From Verrucomicrobiota bacterium (GTDB lineage Bacteria; Verrucomicrobiota; Verrucomicrobiia; Limisphaerales; UBA1096): a DNA stretch of 14,053 nucleotides. This document shows positions 1 to 6,485 of this stretch, piece by piece. The stretch spans positions 1 to 14,053 of the forward strand of contig QOAX01000049.1 of NCBI GenBank assembly GCA_003972865.1, read 5' to 3'. The translations under genes and the position numbers were made by a program. Below the pieces are notes generated by a model. The model saw nothing but the letters and a program-made list of their open reading frames with translations. It ran no database searches and was not told where the DNA came from. The number at the start of each line of letters is the position of its first letter. Position 1 is the stretch's first letter.

Positions 1-12
1 TATCAGCCGGCA

Positions 13-1185
13 TCAGGGAATCGTCTTGAGCGTGCGCACGTCGAGCAGCGGCAGCGAGGGCCAGCGCGGATCGACAGCCTCGATGCCGGTGAGAACGACC
101 CTGCGGTTGCGCAGCATGCTCATCAACCGCTCGAAGGTGATCATCTCGCCATCCTCGCTGTCAACCGTCTTGAGCGGCCCGGAGTCGGACGAGTAAAGGT
201 AGTTGATGGTCCGGCCGTTGTCGTCGAGCAGCTCAAACCGGCTCGGGGCTTTCGGGCTGCGGAAAAAGCGCCGCTTGATTTTGCCCTCGCGGGTAACGAT
301 GCGCGGCGGCGGCACCGGCAATTTCGTGTCGGTGACGGCCGGGGCCGCTTCCGGCTTGGCTTCCTCGGCGTCCTCCGGGTTGCCCATTGGCGGCTTTTCC
401 GCGTCGGTGGACTCAGGGGCATTGATCACGACGACGTCCGGCTCCGGCGGTTCCGGCAAGTCACCGGGTTCGGGGGTCTTTTCGGTTTCGCCCTTGGCCT
501 CGGCGACCTCTTCCGGCTCGGCCTTGGTTTCCGCCGGCTCTGTTGCTTCGGTCACCTTCCCGGCGCCCGGCTTGGCTTCGGGAGTGGCTTCCGCCGGCTT
601 GACCTCGCCGGTCTCTTTTGGCTCTTCCGTTTCGGCCACCTCGGTCGGCTTGGCCTCGGGTGTTTCCTCCGGCGCGGCCTCTTCGGCGGCTTGGCCAAGC
701 TCGACGAACTTGGCCGCGATGTAGGCGTGTGCGCCGGCGGGATGCTCAATCTCAATCCAGTCGCCGGCGGTGCGTTTTTCCTTCACGGCATCGCCCTTGG
801 CCAAGCGGCCCACGATGCTGAACCGCTCGCCACCCCCGGCGCGGACGTTGAGCTTGCTGGCGGTCACTTTGCCCTCCTCGACGAAGCCCATATGCACCCA
901 CGTCTGGCCGGCGGCCGGCATGGCGATCCTGAGCCAGTCGGCCGGCTCGCCCTTGCGCGGCGGGGCAACGGTCACCTTGGCCAGTACGGTCACTTGGTCG
1001 CCCTTGCGCAGCTGGGCCACGCGTTCGCCAATCAGGCTGGCCCGGGCGCGGACGTTGACGCGGTCGGCCGAGACGGTGGCCGACTCGGGAGGGGTGACTT
1101 CGCTGACAACATCTTTCGCGCTCAAGCCTGAAACGGCAACGAGCCAAGCCAGCGCCGGGATGGGGAAACGGCCAAGTGCTTTCAT
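13..1185 (-). CDS. Secreted SH3b-domain protein with acidic Pro/Glu/Ala linker
   Basis: A 390-residue protein, probably exported and envelope-associated. Residues 1-23 form a signal peptide (hydrophobic ALAWLVAVSG, then LSA before KD). Two bacterial SH3-like repeats follow at about 35-103 and 105-163, each carrying the typical 'LNVRA/VNVRA' strand and a closing WVHMGFVE or AYIAAKFVE strand. Residues 164-295 are low-complexity, rich in Glu, Pro, Ala, Lys and Thr, and look like a disordered spacer. A conserved-looking C-terminal domain at about 296-390 ends in RRVVLTGIEAVDPRWP and I cannot assign it to a named family. The frame stays open 33 codons upstream, but the ATG at 1185 gives the signal peptide and lies 9 nt after a putative -10. 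It follows the pseudouridine synthase gene after 58 nt. SH3b repeats usually bind cell wall or peptides; the ligand here is unknown. Confidence 0.8.
   Translation of the reverse strand: MKALGRFPIPALAWLVAVSGLSAKDVVSEVTPPESATVSADRVNVRARASLIGERVAQLRKGDQVTVLAKVTVAPPRKGEPADWLRIAMPAAGQTWVHMGFVEEGKVTASKLNVRAGGGERFSIVGRLAKGDAVKEKRTAGDWIEIEHPAGAHAYIAAKFVELGQAAEEAAPEETPEAKPTEVAETEEPKETGEVKPAEATPEAKPGAGKVTEATEPAETKAEPEEVAEAKGETEKTPEPGDLPEPPEPDVVVINAPESTDAEKPPMGNPEDAEEAKPEAAPAVTDTKLPVPPPRIVTREGKIKRRFFRSPKAPSRFELLDDNGRTINYLYSSDSGPLKTVDSEDGEMITFERLMSMLRNRRVVLTGIEAVDPRWPSLPLLDVRTLKTIP
689..700. repeat. Iterated palindrome GCTTGGCCAAGC (copy 1)
   Basis: Full 12-bp palindrome inside the SH3b gene, read there as ELGQA (LGQ frame). 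Confidence 0.85.
797..804. repeat. Iterated palindrome core TTGGCCAA (copy 2)
   Basis: Core 8-mer with a GCGG right flank inside the SH3b gene, read as GRLAKG (LAK frame). It starts 106 bp after copy 1. Confidence 0.8.
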
Positions 1186-1194
1186 TGGACGCCG

Positions 1195-1223
1195 AGTGTG
1201 AAACGTCCCTCCACCGGTGTCAA
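1195..1223 (-). promoter_or_regulatory. Putative promoter of the SH3b-protein gene
   Basis: On the minus strand, a perfect -35 box TTGACA (1223-1218) is followed after 17 bp by CACACT (1200-1195, 3 of 6 matches to TATAAT). The ATG at 1185 begins 9 nt after the -10 box, so transcription would start at or just before the start codon. No usable Shine-Dalgarno site is present. The weak -10 makes this a moderate call. Confidence 0.4.
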
Positions 1224-1243
1224 TTCCGCCGGGCCGTTCGCGG

Positions 1244-1960
1244 CTATTTTCCGGGTGGCTTGAGACACGACGCGATCTCGGCACGGCTGAGCACGCGCCA
1301 CTTGCCAGGCGGCAGTTCGCCCAGTTTCACCGGCCCGACCGCCACCCTTTGCAGGCGCAACACACGGAAGCCAAGCGCTTTAAACATCCGACGCACCTCC
1401 CGGTTCCTGCCCTCTGCCAGCACCAGCTCCGCCTCGCTGCGGGTGTTGTTGGTGGATAGGAGCCGGACGCGCCTGGCTTTCAGGAATTCTCCCTTGTCGC
1501 GCAGGCCGAGCGTGAGCTGCTTCAGCGTCTCCAGCTCGAGCCGCTTGGCCAAAGTCACGCGGTACGTCTTGAGCAGGCCGTGGCTCGGGTGCGCCACTTT
1601 TTGGCAAAACTCGCCGTCGTTGGTCAGCAGGATCAGCCCCTCGCTGTCGGCGTCGAGCCGACCGATGGTGAAGAGGTGCCCCCAGTCCGCCGGCAACAGG
1701 TCGAACACCGTCCGGCGATCGTGCGTGTCGTGGCGGGTGCAGAGAAACTTGGGCGGCTTGTTGAGAGCGACGAAGCGCTTGGCCTTGGCGCGAATCGGGC
1801 GGCCGTCGAGTGCGACCTCGTCCTTGGCGGGATCAACCTTGGTGCCGAGCAGCCGAACGACTTGGCCGGCGACGGTGACGCGCCCAGCGAGGATCAGTTT
1901 TTCGCCTTCACGGCGCGAGGCGACCCCGGCCTCGGAGAGAAATTTTTGCAATCGAACCAT
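1244..1960 (-). CDS. rluB: RsuA/RluB-family rRNA pseudouridine synthase
   Basis: A 238-residue enzyme that isomerises a uridine in rRNA to pseudouridine. An N-terminal S4 RNA-binding domain spans about 1-58 (VRLQKFLSEAGVASRREGE). The catalytic domain follows, with the hallmark GRLDADSEGL at 100-109, where Asp103 is the expected catalytic residue. The late family motif EGRNREVRRMF is at 183-193. Length fits RluB/RsuA (about 230-290), without the long C-terminal tail of some RluB proteins. The ATG at 1960 is chosen; two GTG codons at 1966 and 1963 are possible alternatives, and none has a good ribosome binding site. It lies 61 nt downstream of the small-basic-protein gene on the same strand, which suggests a ribosome-related operon. 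RluB (23S), RluE/RluF and RsuA (16S) cannot be told apart reliably here. Confidence 0.88.
   Translation of the reverse strand: MVRLQKFLSEAGVASRREGEKLILAGRVTVAGQVVRLLGTKVDPAKDEVALDGRPIRAKAKRFVALNKPPKFLCTRHDTHDRRTVFDLLPADWGHLFTIGRLDADSEGLILLTNDGEFCQKVAHPSHGLLKTYRVTLAKRLELETLKQLTLGLRDKGEFLKARRVRLLSTNNTRSEAELVLAEGRNREVRRMFKALGFRVLRLQRVAVGPVKLGELPPGKWRVLSRAEIASCLKPPGK
1545..1552. repeat. Iterated palindrome core TTGGCCAA (copy 3)
   Basis: Preceded by CCGC, right flank degraded to AGTC. Lies in the pseudouridine synthase gene and is read as TLAKRL. Confidence 0.8.
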
Positions 1961-2021
1961 CACCACAGAGGACGGAAGTGCGGTGCGGTCAGTGGAGGGA
2001 GAACAACGGAACCGGGGACGA

Positions 2022-2177
2022 TTATTCCTCCGGCTTGGTCTTTTTCAGGCCGGTGATACGGTCGCCTTCCTTGAGTTCGCCGCGTTTGCGGAGCAGTTCC
2101 ACCCGCTCATAACGGGTGAGCACGGTGCGCTTGGCTTCAGCGGCACCACCGACTTTCAGGCTGGGATGTTGTGACAT
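2022..2177 (-). CDS. Small basic protein of the verrucomicrobial/chlamydial family
   Basis: A 51-residue protein read from ATG 2177 to TAA 2022-2024. It begins MSQHPSLKVGG, continues with TVLTRYERVELLRKRG at 18-33 and KEGDRITGLKKTKPE at 36-50. This pattern (MSxHPSLK, then a VLxRxERxxLLxxxG helix, then GDxxxGLxKxK) is the one I recall for the 'small basic protein' family of Chlamydiae and Verrucomicrobia (TIGR04137 from memory). Its function is not established; its basic character and conservation suggest RNA or ribosome association. A good Shine-Dalgarno AGGA (2180-2183) sits 2-3 nt upstream of the ATG in a TTTTTAGGAAA context. It is short enough to be missed by default gene length cut-offs. 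The rRNA pseudouridine synthase gene follows after 61 nt. Confidence 0.85.
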   Translation of the reverse strand: MSQHPSLKVGGAAEAKRTVLTRYERVELLRKRGELKEGDRITGLKKTKPEE

Positions 2178-2228
2178 TTTCCTAAAAACAATCGATTTGG
2201 AGTCCCTCCGCCGCGAAGCGGGCGCGGG

Positions 2229-2256
2229 AACCTACCACACCCCATCCCGATTGCAA
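2229..2256 (-). promoter_or_regulatory. Possible promoter of the small basic protein/rluB operon
   Basis: Minus strand: TTGCAA (2256-2251), 16 bp spacer, TAGGTT (2234-2229). Matches to consensus are 4 of 6 and 3 of 6. It would give a 5' UTR of about 45 nt with a small GC-rich hairpin near 2210-2221. Tentative. Confidence 0.22.
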
Positions 2257-2308
2257 CCGGATATTTTGCAACAAATGTCGGCTTTTCTGCGTCTACTCCA
2301 AAAGGCAA

Positions 2309-2320
2309 GCTTGGCCAAGC
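2309..2320. repeat. Iterated palindrome GCTTGGCCAAGC (copy 4)
   Basis: Full 12-bp palindrome in the divergent intergenic region, ending 12 bp before the GTG start of the hydrolase gene at 2333. It is one of three exact copies outside coding sequence. Confidence 0.85.
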
Positions 2321-2332
2321 GCTGCTTCCGTT

Positions 2333-3226
2333 GTGACGTTGTTTTCCACAAAAACCAGCCTCAACCTACTTGGCTTAGTTGCTGCCCTACCCCTGGCTCG
2401 CGCAGAGGCACCGGATATCCGCTCAGTCGAGCCGGATCTCACGATCCCCAAGCTGGAAACCGGCCAACCGGATGCCGGCAAGCGAGTGAAGCAAACCATA
2501 CCCGGCTACGAGCAAACTCGCGTTTACCATGTCACCTATCTGCCGACCGATTGGGTAAAAGGCAAACGCTACCCGGTACTCATCGAATATGCCGGGAACA
2601 ACCACCGCGGAGCCTACGGTGACATTAGCACTGGCCGGCCCGAGGGCAGCAACATGGGCTACGGAATCTCCGGCGGACGCGGCTTCATTTGGGTTTGCCT
2701 GCCGTACCTCAACGCTGCCGGAGACGACATTGCCCTCACTTGGTGGGGTGACTCCAAAAATCGCACCGCGCGGCCGACGTTGGATTACTGCCATAAAACC
2801 GTCCCGTGGATTTGCGAAAAATACGGAGGCGACACCGACCGTGTCGTCCTCTGCGGATTCTCACGCGGTGCCATCGCCTGCAACTACCTTGGACTGCACG
2901 ACAACGAAACCGCCAAACTCTGGCGAGCCTTCATTCCGTACAGCCACTACGACGGCATCGCCACTTGGCCTTACCCGGCCTCGGACCGTGATTCCGCCCT
3001 CACCCGACTCAAGCGCTTGGCCAACCGCCCGCAATTCATTTGCCATGAAGTCACCGGCTCCCGACTCAACCTCGCGGCGACAAAAAAATGGATCGAATCC
3101 ACCAGCATCAAGGCAAACCTCACCTTCGCCGAAACCGGCTTCCGCAACCACAATGACGCATGGCTTCTTCGTACCAGTCCAGCCCGTGAACATCTCCGTG
3201 CCTGGCTGAAACGGGTTTTACAATAG
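2333..3226 (+). CDS. Secreted alpha/beta hydrolase (esterase/depolymerase-like)
   Basis: A 297-residue exported serine hydrolase. The start is GTG at 2333: no in-frame ATG lies upstream, and this start gives a signal peptide (1-24, NLLGLVAALPLARA before EAP). The mature protein has an alpha/beta-hydrolase plan: RYPVLIEYAGN (79-89) as the strand leading to the oxyanion region, the nucleophile elbow GFSRG (175-179) with Ser177, and a late NHND (272-275) whose His273 is the likely catalytic base. The acidic residue is not assigned. The overall shape resembles secreted polyhydroxybutyrate-depolymerase/feruloyl-esterase-like enzymes, but the substrate cannot be read from sequence. It stands alone between divergent and convergent neighbours. 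The coding sequence looks richer in A than the flanking genes, which may mean a different history. Confidence 0.72.
   Translation: MTLFSTKTSLNLLGLVAALPLARAEAPDIRSVEPDLTIPKLETGQPDAGKRVKQTIPGYEQTRVYHVTYLPTDWVKGKRYPVLIEYAGNNHRGAYGDISTGRPEGSNMGYGISGGRGFIWVCLPYLNAAGDDIALTWWGDSKNRTARPTLDYCHKTVPWICEKYGGDTDRVVLCGFSRGAIACNYLGLHDNETAKLWRAFIPYSHYDGIATWPYPASDRDSALTRLKRLANRPQFICHEVTGSRLNLAATKKWIESTSIKANLTFAETGFRNHNDAWLLRTSPAREHLRAWLKRVLQ
3017..3024. repeat. Iterated palindrome core TTGGCCAA (copy 5)
   Basis: GCGC left flank, CCGC right flank. It lies in the plus-strand hydrolase gene and is read as KRLANR. Confidence 0.8.
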
Positions 3227-3266
3227 ACGCTTCCCCATCCCACCAATTCCGTAGGTTGTCGCTCAT

Positions 3267-3282
3267 CCGCTTGGCCAAGCGG
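3267..3282. repeat. 16-bp perfect palindrome CCGCTTGGCCAAGCGG (copy 6)
   Basis: The longest perfect form of the iterated palindrome, shared in length with copy 11. It fills the gap between two convergent genes and abuts the stop codon (3283-3285) of the propeller-protein gene. It could fold as a 6-bp stem with a 4-nt loop in RNA, but no T-run follows on either strand, so it is not called a terminator. Confidence 0.88.
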
Positions 3283-4767
3283 TTAATTGAGGTCACCGGG
3301 CGGGATCTCGTTTAGCGTGTAGTAGCCGACCGGGTGCAGGATCGGCAGGCCCTTGGCCGAGCGCACTCCCTTGGCGTGCAGCTCGTGGATGTGTCCGTGG
3401 ATGAGTTTGTCCACGGTCACTCTCACGGTTTTCGGGCCGGTGACTTCGACACCCACGATCATCGGCGTCACCTTGTCCACGACCGGGCTGCCGTAATCCG
3501 AGCGGTAAATGTAGGTGTAGGCGCTCATGCTGTAGGAAGCGAGGTTGCCGGCGCTCACGGCCTCCACTTCGTGGGTGAAGGTCAGCTCAAAGCCGTCCGG
3601 CTTGGCGCGCATCTCGTGAATCTCGAACGGCACCTTGCCCTTCCAGGTGACGCGATCGAGCGCGAAACGTCTGCCGCCCCGGGCGCCCCAGCCGCGGTCG
3701 GTACCACCGACAAAGAGGGTGCCGTTCGGGTGCATGTACGCGGCGATGTTGCCGGAGCCGAAGCCTTTCAAAAACGAGAACGCAGCCCCCTGGTAAACGC
3801 CGTTCACCTTCTCGAGAAATGCCCGGTTGACCACCGAGAAGGTCTGGTCGCAGACAAGCAACTGGTTCTTGAAAGCGCCGAACTTGCCGTTACTATCGTA
3901 GGCGAATCCGGCGGTGGAGTTGCCCAGGATGCCGTGCGGGAACACGATGGCCGAAGGCACCAGCTCGGGAATCTTGGGCCGCTCGGCCACCCAGCGGCTG
4001 TTGGTCTTGGGCTCGGTAGGGCGCTTGCCCATCGACGCCTTCGCGGCCGCAGTGTCATACCAGCGGAAGCCCCCAGGGTGGCCCTGGAACGATCCGTGCG
4101 AGAGCGGCTTGAGCGAGCTGGAGCCGTTCCATGGCCCTTGGTTGTCGGCATAGAAGGCTTCGCCCAAGTGGTTCAGGCCAATGCCGCCTGGCGAGCGGAT
4201 GCCGCTGGCGGTCGGGATGAGTTCCCCTTCCCGGGTCACGCGGACACACCAGCCGCGATAGTCGATCTGGCTGGAGAACGAGCCGGTGAGGCAGAGAACG
4301 ATCCACATGTCGCCGTTCGGATCGGGCCGGGTGCCAAAGGCGTACTCGTGGTAGTCGCCGGTGATGCCCCAGCCGTCGTTGACCGTCTCGAAAATGTCGG
4401 CACGGTCGTCACCGTTGACGTCCTTCATGCGGGTCAGCTCGCCGCGCTGGGTGCAGTAGAGCCAACCGTCCGTGAAGGCGAGGTTGAGAGGCTCGTGCAG
4501 GCCCTCGGCATAGAGGGTCCACTTGATTTTGTCCGGCGCACCGAATGGGTCGGACAGGACGTAGACATCGCCGCGGCGGCCGCAGATGGCCAGTTTGCCG
4601 TCGGGGAGCATCTCGATGCCGCTGGTCTCCACCACGACACCGTCCGGCATCGGGATGGCGTCGATCTGGTAATAGTCGGACTCGACCGGGTCGGCGGCGC
4701 GCGAGGCGGCCGCTTGGCCAAGCGCGAACCCGGCCAGCAGTGCGAAGCGTGTCACTTGATTCATCAT
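3283..4767 (-). CDS. Secreted beta-propeller protein, PVC-type dehydrogenase-like
   Basis: A 494-residue exported protein. The start at ATG 4767 has the strongest ribosome binding site in the window, AAAGGAG (4776-4782), 8 nt upstream; a second ATG follows at once. The signal peptide is about 1-25 (ALLAGFALGQAAASRA). Repeated six-bladed-propeller features follow: LPDGKLAICGRRGDVYVLSD (55-73), HEPLNLAFTDGWLYCTQRGE (91-110), a Ca-binding-like DVNGDDRAD (116-124), SPGGIGLNHLGEAFYADNQG (192-211), and MHPNGTLFVGGTDRGWG (345-361). From about residue 385 the chain becomes an all-beta tail. This resembles the propeller part of PVC 'membrane-bound dehydrogenase'/haem-binding proteins, but this chain has no CxxCH. 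The cytochrome is encoded by the gene 26 nt upstream, so the two may form a redox complex. The substrate is unknown, perhaps sugars or polyols. Confidence 0.7.
   Translation of the reverse strand: MMNQVTRFALLAGFALGQAAASRAADPVESDYYQIDAIPMPDGVVVETSGIEMLPDGKLAICGRRGDVYVLSDPFGAPDKIKWTLYAEGLHEPLNLAFTDGWLYCTQRGELTRMKDVNGDDRADIFETVNDGWGITGDYHEYAFGTRPDPNGDMWIVLCLTGSFSSQIDYRGWCVRVTREGELIPTASGIRSPGGIGLNHLGEAFYADNQGPWNGSSSLKPLSHGSFQGHPGGFRWYDTAAAKASMGKRPTEPKTNSRWVAERPKIPELVPSAIVFPHGILGNSTAGFAYDSNGKFGAFKNQLLVCDQTFSVVNRAFLEKVNGVYQGAAFSFLKGFGSGNIAAYMHPNGTLFVGGTDRGWGARGGRRFALDRVTWKGKVPFEIHEMRAKPDGFELTFTHEVEAVSAGNLASYSMSAYTYIYRSDYGSPVVDKVTPMIVGVEVTGPKTVRVTVDKLIHGHIHELHAKGVRSAKGLPILHPVGYYTLNEIPPGDLN
4711..4724. 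repeat. Iterated palindrome CGCTTGGCCAAGCG (copy 7)
   Basis: A 14-bp perfect palindrome within the signal-peptide codons of the propeller protein, read as ALGQAA. Confidence 0.85.
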
Positions 4768-4775
4768 CTTGAAAT

Positions 4776-4782
4776 CTCCTTT
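4776..4782 (-). promoter_or_regulatory. Strong Shine-Dalgarno site AAAGGAG
   Basis: Lies 8 nt upstream of ATG 4767. It decides the start in favour of 4767 over the upstream in-frame ATG at 4806, and contrasts with the weak or absent sites of most other genes here. Confidence 0.8.
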
Positions 4783-4793
4783 GTTTTCAGAGG

Positions 4794-6377
4794 TTAAAGG
4801 TTCCACTCGTACTGCTGCTTGAGGGTCGCTTGGCCTTCGACATTGAGCTTGATCAGCAGTTCCTTGCGGCCGCCGCTCTCTCGGATCACCGGCTTGGCCT
4901 CGAGTTCCGGGAAACTGACGCGGAGCATGGTGCCGCCAATGTTGTAGCCGCCGTCTTCCTCGGTGATCGAGTCACCGGCAGCAGCAAGATACCACACCTC
5001 GCCGTTTCCGCGTATGCGGAGCCGGCGGGTGATCGACGGCAGCGCGCCGGCGTTCGGCTCGGCGTAGTCGGCCACCTGCAAGTCGTCCCCGATCTTGTAT
5101 CCGAAGATCGGGCGCCGTTGCTCTGGGAGAAGGAAGTAGCCACGAAACTTCAGGCCCTTGGCACGGGTGTCGCGGCCCTCGGCCCTTGGCCAAGCGGCGT
5201 CCGCGCTGTCGAGCTGCGCGAATGGCTGATCGCGTGTGAGGCGGATCAGGTAGTGGCCGGACGGCCGCTGAAACCCCTGGCCGCGGCCGTTCCAGTGCCT
5301 CGCCGCGTCCATGAACGCACCGTGCCACAGCATCGCGATCTGCATGGTGTTGGCATCAAAGCAGAGATTCACTTTTTCAGGATAGCCGACGCCGATGCCA
5401 CGCGGGCTAGCACCCTCGATGAAGTTGCGATAGATGCGCACCTCCTTGGTAATCTCAATCGGATTGCCGGTCGGGAAGGCCGGCCCCCTGCGCTGCGGCT
5501 TGATGGTCTGCTTGGCCAACTGGAGGCGCTGGATGCCCGGGCCGGACATGTCAAGCGCTAGTCTCTCTTCGCCGCCTTTCTCGAAGTATTCCAACCTCAG
5601 TTTGACGGCTCCCGGGTCGAGGGCGACCCTGCCCTTCTTTGCCCGCATGCTGTGTACGCCGTCGTTGTCCACCACCAACTTGCCGTTGATGTATAGGCGT
5701 GTGCCGTCGTCGGAGCCCAGGTTGAACGTATAGTCGCCCTTCTTGGCGATCTCGATGTCGCCCTCGAATACGACACCAAAGTTCTCGCCCACGCCGGCCA
5801 GGCCGGGATCTGCCGTGCCGGTCTTGGCCTTGCCGGTCTTGAACGGCTTCAGCTTTGAGAAGTCCGGCAGCTTGTCCCAACTGCCCTTGTAGGCGGCAAA
5901 AGTGAAGTTGTTGATTTTGCCCTTGGCGATGAGACCGGCGGGATCCTCCGCGCTGCCGCCCTCGCTGAGCGAGCGTACGTAGGCGATGAGCGCCTTCATT
6001 TCACCGTCGTTTACGGCGGGCGGCGGCGGCATTGGCGCAGCGGCCTCCTTAGACACCTTGTCCATCGGCTTGAGGATCGACTCGGCGAAATACGCCTCGT
6101 CGAACGTGACCGTGGCTTCTGGGCCGCCATAGCCGAGGGTCACGGTGCGTTTTTTGCCCCAAAAACCGCCCATAAACTTCGGCGCCTTCATGGCAATCCC
6201 GGCCGGGGCCGGCACGTTTTCATCCACCTGGTGGCAGGTGAAACAGATTTTTACCTGAAAGAGCGCCTTTCCTCGGGCGATCAACTTCGCGTCATCTGCG
6301 GCCTGGGCGGGCAACAACAATCCCGCAACCGCCAGGCCGATGACACACAACAATTGGCCTCGATTGATCCTCTGCAT
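4794..6377 (-). CDS. Exported cytochrome c/PA14-domain protein
   Basis: A 527-residue multidomain exported protein. The signal peptide is 1-27 (LLCVIGLAVAGLLLPAQA). A class-I cytochrome c domain spans about 28-138 with the haem-attachment motif CFTCH (45-49) and the likely axial Met116 in APMPPPP. A PA14-like beta-sandwich lies at about 165-282, with the diagnostic DYTFNLGSDDGTRLYINGK (215-233) and VKLRLEYFEKGGEERLAL (258-275). The C-terminal half (about 305-527) has GYPEKVNLCFDANTM (331-345) and MLWHGAFMDAARHW (349-362) and resembles uncharacterised PVC haem-protein modules; I give no family name. The frame stays open far upstream across the divergent transferase gene, but only ATG 6377 precedes a signal peptide. 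No Shine-Dalgarno site is seen. It is followed after 26 nt by the propeller gene, so they form an operon. It probably transfers electrons outside the cytoplasmic membrane and binds carbohydrate through PA14. Confidence 0.8.
   Translation of the reverse strand: MQRINRGQLLCVIGLAVAGLLLPAQAADDAKLIARGKALFQVKICFTCHQVDENVPAPAGIAMKAPKFMGGFWGKKRTVTLGYGGPEATVTFDEAYFAESILKPMDKVSKEAAAPMPPPPAVNDGEMKALIAYVRSLSEGGSAEDPAGLIAKGKINNFTFAAYKGSWDKLPDFSKLKPFKTGKAKTGTADPGLAGVGENFGVVFEGDIEIAKKGDYTFNLGSDDGTRLYINGKLVVDNDGVHSMRAKKGRVALDPGAVKLRLEYFEKGGEERLALDMSGPGIQRLQLAKQTIKPQRRGPAFPTGNPIEITKEVRIYRNFIEGASPRGIGVGYPEKVNLCFDANTMQIAMLWHGAFMDAARHWNGRGQGFQRPSGHYLIRLTRDQPFAQLDSADAAWPRAEGRDTRAKGLKFRGYFLLPEQRRPIFGYKIGDDLQVADYAEPNAGALPSITRRLRIRGNGEVWYLAAAGDSITEEDGGYNIGGTMLRVSFPELEAKPVIRESGGRKELLIKLNVEGQATLKQQYEWNL
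5186..5193. repeat. Iterated palindrome core TTGGCCAA (copy 8)
   Basis: GCCC left flank, GCGG right flank. It is the only coding copy read in the third frame, as AAWPRA, in the cytochrome/PA14 gene. Confidence 0.8.
5512..5519. repeat. Iterated palindrome core TTGGCCAA (copy 9)
   Basis: CTGC left flank, CTGG right flank. It lies in the cytochrome/PA14 gene and is read as QLAKQ. Confidence 0.75.
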
Positions 6378-6485
6378 GCGTGGCGCAGATGGTGCATATC
6401 CCCTCTTGGCTGTCGAGCAGATCCTCAAAAAAGTCCATCGAGACTCGACGGCCAAGCCGCTTTTCCGTAACCAACCGGGCTGTTC
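6378..6485. other. Divergent intergenic region, 108 bp
   Basis: Separates the cytochrome/PA14 gene (minus) from the transferase gene (plus), so it should hold both promoters, but I find no convincing -35/-10 pair on either strand. It contains a perfect 11-bp inverted repeat TCGAGACTCGA (6438-6448), an A-run at 6427-6432, and a half copy of the iterated palindrome (GGCCAAGC, 6450-6457). The inverted repeat could be an operator, but this is unsupported beyond symmetry. Confidence 0.4.

Noticed and set aside
161..720. Low-complexity Glu/Pro/Ala coding region as a DNA tandem repeat
   Set aside because: Codons vary and no fixed repeat unit can be aligned; it is compositional bias of a disordered protein linker.
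2116..2622. A 168-codon plus-strand frame across the divergent intergenic region
   Set aside because: It overlaps the hydrolase signal peptide and the small basic protein gene, and has no family resemblance.
3334..4797. A 487-codon plus-strand frame opposite the propeller gene
   Set aside because: It is the mirror of a gene with a signal peptide and strong ribosome binding site, and shows no domain pattern.
6438..6448. TCGAGACTCGA inverted repeat as a definite operator
   Set aside because: It is only 11 bp, seen once, and no promoter can be located relative to it.
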